In this document: positions 54,836 through 63,899 of the stretch, one piece after another | Numbering within the stretch: position 1 is the stretch's first letter | How the letters are laid out: every line of letters begins with the position of its first letter | Assembly (NCBI RefSeq): GCF_004296335.1 | Contig: NZ_SGIU01000001.1 | Coordinates: 1,527,290-1,591,289, forward strand | DNA length: 64,000 bases | Source: Flagellimonas allohymeniacidonis | GTDB lineage: Bacteria; Bacteroidota; Bacteroidia; Flavobacteriales; Flavobacteriaceae | Reading direction: 5' to 3' | The notes under the pieces: model-generated | Databases searched by the model: none | What the model was told of the DNA's origin: nothing | Seen by the model: only the letters and a program-made list of their open reading frames with translations | Made by a program: the position numbers and the translations under genes

Positions 54836-55936
54836 ATGTTACTATTATCGAAGACCTATCGAACATGGTCCCTTGAGCGGGTTTCAAGGCATGTGGTATA
54901 TTGGATGTTTTGGTGGGTGTTCTATACCGTGGTGAACGAGGGGATCTTTGAAAATGGCAGTTATAGTTCATGGTTTTTATTTGAGCTTCATGTCTTGCCG
55001 CTAAAGCTTTCCATAACATATTTTACGATTTACTATTTGTTCCCGAAATATGCCAAAAACAAAGGGTACTTTACTTTCTTTGTCTTTTTGATTGGTTTAA
55101 CCATAGTCGGAGGCTTTATATTTCGGGCCATTGACTATTATATCATCAGTGGTCGCATCATTTCTTCAAAATCCTTTTTAAATGAAATAGATGATACGAG
55201 ATTCTGGTCATTCCAAATCGCGTACAAAACCCTTAACCTTCTGTTTATTGTATCATTGGTACTGCTCATAAAGTACATTCAGCTGCAGTTCGAGCAGGAA
55301 AGAAAGAACAAGGCACTGATGACCCAAAAACTCGAAACCGAGTTAAATTATCTAAAACATCAATTGCAACCCCATTTTCTGTTCAATACCTTAAATAACT
55401 TATATGGTTTGATTATCACCAAGGACGAAAATGCCGGTAAAATAGCATTGAAATTATCAGAAATCCTAAGCTACATGCTTTATGATTCCAATGATAAGGA
55501 AATTCCCTTGGAAAAAGAGCTCACCTGTATTTCTGATTATATTGAATTGGAAAAATTACGCTATGGTGATGAACTGACGGTAACCTACAATGTCGAAGGG
55601 ACCGCCCATCACCAAAAGATTGCGCCCCTGATATTGATTTCATTTGTTGAAAATGCCTTTAAGCATGGTCCTTCTGGTGAACTGGCCAGTTGTTGGATAG
55701 CCATTTCAGTTACTATTGAAAGGGATATTTTGAGCTTTTCAGTGGAGAACAGCATCCAAAAGGAACCCGTGGAGACCACCAAGGAACCTGCTAGGATTCT
55801 AAGCGGAATTGGACTTGCCAACGTCAAAAAAAGACTTGAATTGATATATGGAGAATCCTTCGACCTTAGTACCACTGAAAAAGACACGTATAAAGTGGAA
55901 TTAACAATTAATTATAATGAACTGTCTCATAGTTGA
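54836..55936 (+). CDS. LytS-type sensor histidine kinase
   Basis: A 366-residue kinase. About four membrane helices at residues 18-150, then the His_kinase domain with phospho-acceptor His180 in HQLQPHFLFNTLNNLYGL, and the ATPase N-box FVENAFKHG (269-277) and G-box SGIGLANVKKRLEL. This is the LytS/YehU class, which pairs with LytTR regulators. It overlaps the response regulator by 20 bases. The signal is unknown. Confidence 0.9.
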   Translation: MLLLSKTYRTWSLERVSRHVVYWMFWWVFYTVVNEGIFENGSYSSWFLFELHVLPLKLSITYFTIYYLFPKYAKNKGYFTFFVFLIGLTIVGGFIFRAIDYYIISGRIISSKSFLNEIDDTRFWSFQIAYKTLNLLFIVSLVLLIKYIQLQFEQERKNKALMTQKLETELNYLKHQLQPHFLFNTLNNLYGLIITKDENAGKIALKLSEILSYMLYDSNDKEIPLEKELTCISDYIELEKLRYGDELTVTYNVEGTAHHQKIAPLILISFVENAFKHGPSGELASCWIAISVTIERDILSFSVENSIQKEPVETTKEPARILSGIGLANVKKRLELIYGESFDLSTTEKDTYKVELTINYNELSHS

Positions 55937-56630
55937 TGATGAACCTATTGCCATCAAAGTAATAGAGACGCATCTAAAGGAATTTAAGGAACTGGTGGTG
56001 ATAGCCAAGTGCCGGAGCGCGATACAGGCTTTGGACATCATAGAAAAAAATAGGATCGATCTTATTTTTCTTGATATTGAAATGCCGAAGATTGATGGGT
56101 TTTCATTTTTGAAATCACTCAAGAACCCTCCTTTGGTGATTGTTACTACGGCTCACCGTGGTTATGCAATCGAGGGGTTTGAGCTGGATGTGGTCGACTA
56201 TCTACTAAAACCCATTTCATTGGAGCGTATGGTAAAGGCCATTTCAAAAGTAAGGCGAATGCAGAAAGAGGGAGCTTCCTTCGGTGTTTCCCAACTGGTT
56301 AAGACCAAATACAATCCCTTTATTTTTATCAGAAGTGAGCGGGAAAATGTCAAGATAGAGCTACAATCTATACTTTATATCGAAAGCCTTAAAAATCATA
56401 TCAAAATAGTTACTCCAAAAAAGAGCCATATTACGTTACTAAGCATTGGTAAAATGGAGGATAAATTACCAAGGGATGTTTTTTTAAGGATTCACAGGTC
56501 CTACTTGGTAAACAAACATCAAATCGAAAACTATTCCAACACCCATGTGGTAATCAAGAGAAAATCCATCCCAATTGGCAGAAACTACAAGGAAGAGGTA
56601 TTGGAATATCTTGGTAAGAATCAACTGTAA
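55917..56630 (+). CDS. LytTR-family response regulator
   Basis: A 237-residue regulator. Receiver domain with acidic pair DDE (7-9), phospho-acceptor Asp53 in LIFLDIEMP, Thr in VTTAHR and Lys in DYLLKPISLE; then the LytTR DNA-binding domain (about 135-237: LYIESLKNHIKIVT, FLRIHRSYLVNKHQIENYS). It overlaps the kinase gene, forming a translationally coupled pair. Its LytTR half is clearly similar to that of the membrane protein at 52354. Confidence 0.9.
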   Translation: MNCLIVDDEPIAIKVIETHLKEFKELVVIAKCRSAIQALDIIEKNRIDLIFLDIEMPKIDGFSFLKSLKNPPLVIVTTAHRGYAIEGFELDVVDYLLKPISLERMVKAISKVRRMQKEGASFGVSQLVKTKYNPFIFIRSERENVKIELQSILYIESLKNHIKIVTPKKSHITLLSIGKMEDKLPRDVFLRIHRSYLVNKHQIENYSNTHVVIKRKSIPIGRNYKEEVLEYLGKNQL

Positions 56631-56961
56631 TATTTTGATGTTCACTAAGCATCCCATAACCTTTAACCGGTACAAATTAAGGGGGGATCCTTAAACCAGC
56701 ATGTGCTGTCCCATTTCCGATTTTGGTAAGTTTTCAGCTCATTCCCAAAAAACTATGCTTCTAACAAAATAAAACTCTTTGCATTTACTTTTCATCCGAA
56801 GACAAGTTTCTCAGCAACCCTATCTGGGGCTGGGGCACAAAATACAAGTACGGGCCTATCTCGTAGAAAGTACGATACTCCTCTAGTCTGACTTGAAAAA
56901 AAATAACACTGGGTTTGTCCATTCTTTTTTAAAGAACACCCTTCGAAATTCGAACCAATGG
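56631..56961. other. 331-base gap between response regulator and oxidoreductase
   Basis: Convergent ends of the response regulator (plus) and the molybdoenzyme (minus). No ORF or clear terminator was found. Confidence 0.4.
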
Positions 56962-59133
56962 TTAGACTGTACTAATAGGCAACTTTCTTATCCGTTTCCC
57001 TGTGGCAGCGAAAATTGCATTACAAACAGCTGGATAAGTCACGGGAGGGGCGATTTCCCCTACTCCCCAAGGCTGTTCTTCGTCGCTTTCGCAAACATAT
57101 ACTTCAATTTCAGGCGTTTCATGTATGCGCAACACTTTGTTGTCATGGAAATTGCTTCGTGTTACCTTTCCTTTATCATATTCCGTACCGCCATAAAAAA
57201 GGGCCGATAGCGCCCAAATCACCCCTCCCTCCATTTGTTTTTTCACGAAATCGGGATTGATAACCAGGCCACATTCAATGGCCACGAAGATCTTGTCCAC
57301 CTTCACTTGACCACTCTCAATCGACACCTCGGCGATAGCAGCTGCATACCCATTTCCATGCATGTAAGGATATACAGCAATGCCCTGGCCTGAACCCTCT
57401 TCCATTGGTCTCCCCCAATTTCCCTTTTGGGCAACAGTTTTCAGTGCCTTTCTAATTCGGTCAATTTTGCAGGGGTATTTGTGGTTGAGCTGCACCTCTG
57501 TACCTTCCGGCAATAGTCCCAACCTAAATTCAAGTGGGTCTTCTCCTAGTTCCACAGCCACTTCGTCAATAAAGCACTCGGTGGAAAAACCCTCTGCATT
57601 GGCCATCACCGAACGCCAGGCACTCATTTGGGTGAACCCCTTGAGACCAATGAGTTCTGCGTGAACGTTAGGCACATCATATATCATCCAAGCGCAGAGT
57701 CCCCCCCAATTGTCCAAGGCCCCTTTCAATTGCCAAGTAACGGGATCACCCTCTTTGAACCCCATGGTGTGCGTATTTATTTCCAGTGGGTTTAAAAAGT
57801 CAAATTGGATATCATCCTCCCTTGAATACACCATTTTTACCAATTGCCCCCCGGCTGCCTTTGATACCAAGAGTGCCTCCATACCATGGGAAGCCCAATA
57901 CCGCAATCCAAAACCACCACCGGAGGGATGGCAATGCAATTTGATGTTTTCTTTGGGCACCCCTAAATGCTTTTCAATGTTGCCAAGCATGTAATTTGCA
58001 GCCTGCGTTCCGGTCCAGACCTCACAGCGGTCTTCCATAAAAATTGCTGTGGCGTTCAAAGGTTCCATACAGGCATGGTGTTGATAGGGAAACTCATAGG
58101 TATGTGATATTGTTTTTTCCGCATCCGGATAGGTATCCACATCCCCCTTGCTATAGGCAACGTATCCATCTTCTTCCCTTAAACGTTGGTGCGCTTCTTC
58201 CAAAAAACGCTCATGTACAATATTGCTCTTTTCCCCAGCTTCCCAAGTAATCTTAAGTTTTTTTCTCGCCTGAAAAGCTGTCCATGTGGAGTTGGCGATT
58301 ACAGCCACCCCATCTCGAATATGGGAACTACCGTCCAACACAAACCCTTTAATGGGAACTACTTGTTCCACGCCGGGCAACTGCAAGGCTTCGGTCGCCT
58401 CAAAGTCAACGAGCCTGCCTCCAAATACTGGTGCCCGTTCTATGGCGGCATACTTCATTTCAGGTAGTCGAATATCCAGCGCATAGGGATGTTTCCCCAA
58501 AACGATATCTGGAATGATCTTGTTGGAAAATACTTTCCCCACGAGCTTGAATTGCTTCTTGTCCTTTAGTTCGGTTACCTCGGATTCAGAAGGGTCAAAT
58601 ACAATTTTGTCCACCAGTTCACCGTACTCTACCTTGTTTTCAGAATCCTTGAGATGAACATGGTTGTTATCTGTAAAACAATCTTCCTTATCCACCGCCC
58701 AGCCCTTGGCCGCAGCTTGAATCAAAAGCTTTCTTGCCAATGCCCCAGCACTGCGCATGATTCCCCATTCATTGAGGGTACTGGTACTTCCGCCTGCCCA
58801 ATTGGCTAGTCCTGGAATGGGATCGGAGTAAACCACATGTACTCTGTCCCAGTCTGCATCCAATTCTTCCGCCACAATGGCCATAAGTCCAGAAGCGATC
58901 CCTTGACCCATTTCATGTTTGACAATATTGATGAAAACCTGCCCATCCGGTCGAATTTGGAGATATTCCCCAATGGCCGACCCGTTGTTGTCCCCAAAAC
59001 CATTTTGAGTATTGGGCAAGGGATTTTTAGGTGGTTTTTTTTGTTGCTCACAGGATTCCAAAAGACCTATTCCTATGACAAGACCTCCACCGGCAACTCC
59101 CGTGAGTTGCACAAACTTTCTACGTGTCAACAT
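56962..59133 (-). CDS. iorB: Isoquinoline 1-oxidoreductase-type molybdopterin-binding large subunit
   Basis: A 723-residue protein with a Tat signal (TRRKFVQLTGVAGGGLVIGIG), then the xanthine-dehydrogenase-family molybdopterin domains (EYLQIRPDGQVFINIVKHEMGQGI near residue 60, GGGFGLRYWASHG, SAWRSVMANAEG, ALSALFYGGTEYDKGKVTRSNFHD). This class is periplasmic and hydroxylates N-heterocycles or aldehydes using water-derived oxygen. It starts 12 bases after the small subunit gene. Confidence 0.85.
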   Translation of the reverse strand: MLTRRKFVQLTGVAGGGLVIGIGLLESCEQQKKPPKNPLPNTQNGFGDNNGSAIGEYLQIRPDGQVFINIVKHEMGQGIASGLMAIVAEELDADWDRVHVVYSDPIPGLANWAGGSTSTLNEWGIMRSAGALARKLLIQAAAKGWAVDKEDCFTDNNHVHLKDSENKVEYGELVDKIVFDPSESEVTELKDKKQFKLVGKVFSNKIIPDIVLGKHPYALDIRLPEMKYAAIERAPVFGGRLVDFEATEALQLPGVEQVVPIKGFVLDGSSHIRDGVAVIANSTWTAFQARKKLKITWEAGEKSNIVHERFLEEAHQRLREEDGYVAYSKGDVDTYPDAEKTISHTYEFPYQHHACMEPLNATAIFMEDRCEVWTGTQAANYMLGNIEKHLGVPKENIKLHCHPSGGGFGLRYWASHGMEALLVSKAAGGQLVKMVYSREDDIQFDFLNPLEINTHTMGFKEGDPVTWQLKGALDNWGGLCAWMIYDVPNVHAELIGLKGFTQMSAWRSVMANAEGFSTECFIDEVAVELGEDPLEFRLGLLPEGTEVQLNHKYPCKIDRIRKALKTVAQKGNWGRPMEEGSGQGIAVYPYMHGNGYAAAIAEVSIESGQVKVDKIFVAIECGLVINPDFVKKQMEGGVIWALSALFYGGTEYDKGKVTRSNFHDNKVLRIHETPEIEVYVCESDEEQPWGVGEIAPPVTYPAVCNAIFAATGKRIRKLPISTV

Positions 59134-59145
59134 AATTCGTGAATA

Positions 59146-59595
59146 TTAATCGTTCTGAGCTGCCTTTCGGATAGCTTTAATAATTCTTGGATAGGTTCCG
59201 CATCTACAGATATTTCCCGACATAAAGGATTTTATTTCCCCATCAGTCGGTTCAGGGTTCTCATTTAGCAATGCAATAGCACTCATTATCTGCCCAGATT
59301 GACAATAGCCACATTGGGGTACTTGCTCATCAATCCATGCTTTTTGAACAGGGTGCAAGAATTCTCTTGAAACACCCTCAATGGTTTGCACTTGCTTATC
59401 CTCAACAAACCTTACCTTGGTAGTACAGGACCTCATGGCCTGGCCATCCACTAAAACAGTACATGCCCCGCATTGACCAATGCCGCAACCATATTTGGTC
59501 GCCGTTAGTCCCAAAACATCTCTCAATACCCATAGCACAGGCATATCCGGATCCAGTTCTTGCTCATAATCCTGCCCGTTAATGTTTACTTTCAT
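59146..59595 (-). CDS. iorA: Isoquinoline 1-oxidoreductase-type [2Fe-2S] small subunit
   Basis: A 149-residue protein with all eight Fe-S cysteines: Cys37, 42, 45 and 57 (plant-type site, CGIGQCGACTVLVDGQAMRSC) and Cys95, 98, 130 and 132 (CGYCQSGQ and ICRCGTYP). It passes electrons from the molybdenum subunit. No cytochrome subunit is adjacent, unlike many IorAB-cytochrome systems, and no XdhC maturation factor is nearby. Confidence 0.9.
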   Translation of the reverse strand: MKVNINGQDYEQELDPDMPVLWVLRDVLGLTATKYGCGIGQCGACTVLVDGQAMRSCTTKVRFVEDKQVQTIEGVSREFLHPVQKAWIDEQVPQCGYCQSGQIMSAIALLNENPEPTDGEIKSFMSGNICRCGTYPRIIKAIRKAAQND

Positions 59596-60184
59596 TATTC
59601 TTGGGTTTTACAAGTTTGAGCCAAAAAGATATCTAAATCTCCCACTCCAGAACCATTAAAATGACCAACACAGGATTTAATGATATGAATTGAAACAATT
59701 GAAAGACCAAAAGTTTGTTTCGCCAAGGCAAAAGGACCTCGGAATGTGGATCTTCTTCAAAGTCCAATGCCCAGGGGTTCAGATTTTGATTGACATGTGC
59801 TATATAATTAAGGTTTTTTGGGAATACGAAAATCGTAATTAAACACTTTCCGAAATACTAAGATTTACACCCATTTGAGGTTATGTAAGGAATCGAACCT
59901 GATATTCTTAGATATAGTTACCTATTCGGTGAGTATAAACTTTTATTGTGTTCCAAAGCCTATTTTTATTGGGGTTTTGAAAGATAGGTTCTAGTCCCTC
60001 CGGGGCCAATTCCGAACCCAGTGCAAAATTGACAAATTTCCCCGTTTCCTTTTGAGGGTACATTTGAATGAACGTTAGGAATATATCCCTCAACACATAC
60101 AAAAAAACCTACAATTCATACAAGTCTTGTCCTAGTCCAGGCTTATTTCTTTTATCTTAAAAAAGGATTGCAAAGAGCCTGGCC
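59596..60184. other. 589-base gap with tRNA-like remnant
   Basis: Holds the T-arm/acceptor-like fragment described separately near 59970-60008 and otherwise no supported gene. The minus-strand frame 59908-60102 derives partly from that fragment. Confidence 0.4.
59970..60008 (+). repeat. Possible tRNA 3'-end remnant
   Basis: GGTTCTAGTCCC followed by TCCGGGGCCA looks like the T-arm and acceptor 3' half of a tRNA, but no matching 5' half lies about 73 bases upstream. It may be an integration scar or chance. Confidence 0.3.
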
Positions 60185-60607
60185 ATGGACAAAAAACCCT
60201 TTCCCTATAAAACCCTTATTTGGGCCGTTGTGGCGGTGGCGGCATTGGTACTTTTTAAGCCCCAGATAGCCAACCTGCTCCTCAATAGCAATGAAATTGA
60301 TGTGTTCGGGGTTAGCATTAAGGTAAATGACAAACAATCCAAGGAGCTTCTGAACGCCCAGAAAGATTTTGAGGACCAAGCTGCTGACCTCAACCAAAAG
60401 ATTATCAACCAAGATATGGCCATTGATTACTTAAATCTACTGGCCTCAAACTTATCAGGACAAATTCAGGGCTGCCAAGATGCCCAATCCACCGCCAAAC
60501 AAATAGACTCGAGTATCCGAAACCTCAACATCCTGAACAAAAACCTGAAAAAGGAGCCGTTTCTCTTGAAAGATTATCAAATCATAAGAGCCAAAAAGTC
60601 GAGATAA
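60185..60607 (+). CDS. Small single-pass membrane protein with coiled-coil-like region
   Basis: A 140-residue protein. One N-terminal transmembrane segment (residues about 9-25, YKTLIWAVVAVAALVLF) followed by a heptad-like hydrophilic region (KDFEDQAADLNQKIINQDMAIDYLNLLASNL). No family is recognised. First gene of a three-gene set (gaps of 15 and 18 bases) with a Bor-like lipoprotein and an FAD-linked oxidase. Confidence 0.6.
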   Translation: MDKKPFPYKTLIWAVVAVAALVLFKPQIANLLLNSNEIDVFGVSIKVNDKQSKELLNAQKDFEDQAADLNQKIINQDMAIDYLNLLASNLSGQIQGCQDAQSTAKQIDSSIRNLNILNKNLKKEPFLLKDYQIIRAKKSR

Positions 60608-60622
60608 GCAAAAAAACGAATC

Positions 60623-60985
60623 ATGAAAAATAGCAAGCTGACCTTAGTTTTCATCCTGATCCTAAGTGTTTTTTCTGTGTCCTCATGCGTAAGTACACGA
60701 ATAGAGGCCAGTCCGTATCAGGATAGTGCTGAAAATATAGAATGCCAACGCAAATCGAGCTGGAGCTATTGGTGGGGCGTCGCGCCAGGAAGCACCAAAA
60801 CGGTCAGTGCCAACCCTGAAATACAGGGCACCGAATGTCCCTGTGAAGAGAAAGCCATGAGTTGGACTGTCGTAAAGACCTCTTTTCCCGATTTTCTATT
60901 GAGCCTGGTCACCTTGGGAATCGTGAACCATAGAACCGCTATTTACGGTTGTGCGCGACCACAAAACGGTGATGGACCGTTATAG
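60623..60985 (+). CDS. Bor-like lipoprotein
   Basis: A 120-residue lipoprotein with lipobox SVSSC (Cys22). The C-terminal part (TSFPDFLLSLVTLGIVNHRTAIYGC) is similar in pattern to the Bor/Iss family, which in lambda ends with a comparable FxxGLLxxxTLGIYTPxxxxVYC stretch. Bor-type proteins are surface lipoproteins that influence serum survival in enterobacteria, a role not transferable here. Cys residues CPCEEK and GCARP are additional. It lies between the membrane protein and the oxidase genes. Confidence 0.55.
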   Translation: MKNSKLTLVFILILSVFSVSSCVSTRIEASPYQDSAENIECQRKSSWSYWWGVAPGSTKTVSANPEIQGTECPCEEKAMSWTVVKTSFPDFLLSLVTLGIVNHRTAIYGCARPQNGDGPL

Positions 60986-61003
60986 ACAATTAAAATCAAC
61001 AGT

Positions 61004-62575
61004 ATGCCGCCTGAAGGAATAACACAGCTGCCCATTCAGCAATGGACCAATAAGCACGAAAACTTCATCCATAATTTGGTGCAAAATGCCTCATTTAAAT
61101 TGAGAAATCCTGATGCAGGCAGTCGTAAGGAACGCTATCGAAAGAGCACGGAAAACTTCCAGTGGCTCATTCAACATGCACTGGACAACAACTTAAAGCT
61201 ACGGGCCATGGGTAGTGGGTGGTCCTTCACAAAAGTCGGTGTCACTGAAGGTGGATTGATTGACACGGCCTCCCTGAATTTTTCATTCCCGCTCACACAA
61301 AAGTATGTCAATGCCAATTATGCAAACGGACCTGAAGATTTGTATTTTCTTCAATGCGGAACCATTGTCTATGAAGTCAATAACCGATTGGATGCCAAAA
61401 TACCCCCTCGTTCCATCAAGGCATCGGGAGCCAGTAATGGGCAAACCATTGCCGGGGCCCTTTCAACGGGTACCCACGGCGCAGCCTTCAAAGTTGGCGC
61501 CATACCTGATTTTGTAGTTGGATTGCACATCGTGACCGGCCCCAATACCCATATTTGGTTGGAGCGAGCTTCATACCCTGTGGCTTCCCAAGAATTTGTG
61601 GATTGGTTGGACGCCGATTTACTACAGGATGATGATTTGTTCAATGCAGCTTTGGTTTCTTTTGGAAGTTTTGGGTTCATTCACGGAGTGATGGTAGAAA
61701 CCGAGCCTCAATTTTTGCTTACGGAACATCGGGAAGGAAACATTGCTTATGACCAAAAGCTTAAAAAAGCGATGACCCAACTCGATTTCTCTGACCTACA
61801 ATTGCCCGGAACTGGACAAAATGGGGAATTATATCATTTTGAAGTGCTTTTCAACATTCACAAATTTGAACCTGGAAATCCCCAAAAAGGGGCATTTTTA
61901 AAATATATGTTCAAAAAGCCAGTGGAACCGCATCCACCCATTTTAAGGGATAATGAGTTCACCTACGGCGATGATCTATTGGGAATCATTTCCACAGTTT
62001 TGGACAAATTACCTGGTTCAGGACTTCTCATTCCCGTGCTGGTCAATAATATGTTTAACCTTGCCTTTACGCCAAAACCGCCAATTCAGGGAACCATAAG
62101 GGAAATTTTCAATTACACCAAGTTTAGGGGCAAAGTCGCCAGTGCGGCAATAGGAATTGATATTGCTGATTCCCCAAAAGCGTTGGAACTCATTGTAGAG
62201 GTAAACAAGAACAAGCCTTTCCCTGGCGGATTATCCTTGCGTTATGTAAAAGGTACAAAAGCCACCCTAGGGTTTACCAAATTTCCCAATACCTGCGTTT
62301 TGGAAATGGATGGTGTTGATGGAAATAAAGCCCGAGAGTTTTATGAAGCCGTTTGGAACAAATTTGAACAAGAAGGAATTGCCTACACTTTACATTGGGG
62401 CAAAATCAATTTTAACCTGAATGAGAATAGGGTCAAAGCCATGTACGGGGCTAACCAGGTGCAATCATGGATAGATGCCCGAAACCAATTGCTCTCAATA
62501 CCGGTGTTAAAGGTGTTTGAAAACAAGTTTATCGAGCAGTGCGGATTGAACAAGGTGCTTGGAGCAATTATTTGA
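61004..62575 (+). CDS. FAD-linked oxidase (PCMH type, D-arabinono-lactone-oxidase-like)
   Basis: A 523-residue flavoprotein. FAD-binding motifs GSGWSF (70-75), ALSTGTHG (152-159), and the later VGLHIVTGP and LVSFGSFGFIHGVM segments belong to the PCMH-type oxidases; the C-terminal part (LRYVKGTKATLGFTKFPN, LHWGKINFN) fits the ALO/GLO group where the last segment carries the HWGK motif. The substrate may be a sugar lactone or alcohol; not fixed. Usually no signal peptide, as here. Confidence 0.75.
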   Translation: MPPEGITQLPIQQWTNKHENFIHNLVQNASFKLRNPDAGSRKERYRKSTENFQWLIQHALDNNLKLRAMGSGWSFTKVGVTEGGLIDTASLNFSFPLTQKYVNANYANGPEDLYFLQCGTIVYEVNNRLDAKIPPRSIKASGASNGQTIAGALSTGTHGAAFKVGAIPDFVVGLHIVTGPNTHIWLERASYPVASQEFVDWLDADLLQDDDLFNAALVSFGSFGFIHGVMVETEPQFLLTEHREGNIAYDQKLKKAMTQLDFSDLQLPGTGQNGELYHFEVLFNIHKFEPGNPQKGAFLKYMFKKPVEPHPPILRDNEFTYGDDLLGIISTVLDKLPGSGLLIPVLVNNMFNLAFTPKPPIQGTIREIFNYTKFRGKVASAAIGIDIADSPKALELIVEVNKNKPFPGGLSLRYVKGTKATLGFTKFPNTCVLEMDGVDGNKAREFYEAVWNKFEQEGIAYTLHWGKINFNLNENRVKAMYGANQVQSWIDARNQLLSIPVLKVFENKFIEQCGLNKVLGAII

Positions 62576-62600
62576 GTCCATATGACAATCTTCTAAAACC

Positions 62601-63899
62601 TTAGTTGAAAAAACTAGGGCAATAGAGCTTAACCTGAATTTCCGTCATAATAGAGGCTTGCGATATGAGGGCCTCTATTTGTTCATTGCTCAATGGCACC
62701 AAATTCGTACTTACTTTTCTCGCAATCTCCAATTTTTCTTTCGGCTGTAATTGCTTTAGGATGGTTTCGTAGTTGATGCTCTCTTTCAGTTTTTGTTCAA
62801 TCAACTCCCATTTTTTTTGTTCAATATCTGAAGCGGATATGCCATGGGATTTCCACACATCTTCTTTGATATGACCCTGCTTTAAACCATCAATGAATAT
62901 TGGTATCGATTCGTCAAAGTCCCATCCCAGTGATTGATAGGCCACCTCATGTTTTTGACTTTTACTGGGTTGAAACAATTGCTGTATCATTTGAAGGTTC
63001 TTAATCCGGTTCATAAAAACATTTGAAGTTCTAAATAGCAAAGCCAAAGAATTCCAATACCTGTTTTTAAAAGGCATTTCATTACCGGCATCACTTACCA
63101 AAATATAATAGCAACCATATTTGCTTGCCATTTGTGTCAATTTATGAAGCCCCTGATTGTCGTAAACTCCGCCGTCAACCAATCTAGGTTTTACAATTTG
63201 ATAGTTTTCGGGGTTTTCATAGAACTGTTTTTTGATCTTTACCGGAGTGAACACCCCAGGAACCGCTGTTGACGCCGATACAGACCGGGCCAAGGGAAAG
63301 TCTTTTGTCAGATACTTAATATCTGGTAATTCTTCGTCATACACATATTTGGAATCTCCCATGCTTGTTCTTGAGAACACGAACAATCTCCCGGTCTCCA
63401 GATTGGTAGAGTTTATTGCTATTTCAATATCTGGGGACATATCAGAAAGCTTTGCCTTCTTAATGAAAAATTTGTCATAGGCCTTTTCATTTAGATAGCT
63501 CAAAGGAAAAAGCAAAAATTGGAAGAAAAGGATCAAAAGAATAAACCCAAGTATTCCCAATAATCCAAAAAGCGTATAGCCGTTAAACAAGAGCCATGTA
63601 CTGCCCACAACTATCCCCAAAACAAAAAGGGATGGGATCAAAATGCGAAACGAAGTCAAAACAAATTTTATGACGCTTCGCTTTACCCCGGATAAAATTA
63701 TTTTTTCAAAGGTGTCATAATCCCCTAAATGTAACATATAGGTCGCCCCTGTAATTGATCCACCTGAGTTGGAGGATATGACATCTATTTTGTCCAATAG
63801 AGCCAATTCCCTTAATTTTCTAAAAGTTCCAATATGATAGGTTGTTGCACGATAGCCACCTCCACTGAGACTCAACCCAAATTTCTTATTATTGATCAT
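62601..63899 (-). CDS. Patatin-like phospholipase with inserted membrane hairpin
   Basis: A 432-residue protein. Patatin oxyanion loop SGGGYRAT (12-19), nucleophile Ser45 in SSNSGGSITG (GxSxG with the first Gly replaced), and Asp242 in VDGGVYDNQG. Between Ser and Asp there are two strong hydrophobic segments (about 79-105 and 108-132), so the fold is interrupted by a membrane hairpin. The family hydrolyses acyl groups of lipids. It converges on the FAD-oxidase gene with a 25-base gap. Confidence 0.8.
   Translation of the reverse strand: MINNKKFGLSLSGGGYRATTYHIGTFRKLRELALLDKIDVISSNSGGSITGATYMLHLGDYDTFEKIILSGVKRSVIKFVLTSFRILIPSLFVLGIVVGSTWLLFNGYTLFGLLGILGFILLILFFQFLLFPLSYLNEKAYDKFFIKKAKLSDMSPDIEIAINSTNLETGRLFVFSRTSMGDSKYVYDEELPDIKYLTKDFPLARSVSASTAVPGVFTPVKIKKQFYENPENYQIVKPRLVDGGVYDNQGLHKLTQMASKYGCYYILVSDAGNEMPFKNRYWNSLALLFRTSNVFMNRIKNLQMIQQLFQPSKSQKHEVAYQSLGWDFDESIPIFIDGLKQGHIKEDVWKSHGISASDIEQKKWELIEQKLKESINYETILKQLQPKEKLEIARKVSTNLVPLSNEQIEALISQASIMTEIQVKLYCPSFFN

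Noticed and set aside
59908..60102. 64-codon minus-strand ORF (LAPEGLEP...)
   Set aside because: This translation pattern is typical of a frame running through a tRNA-like segment, not of a protein.
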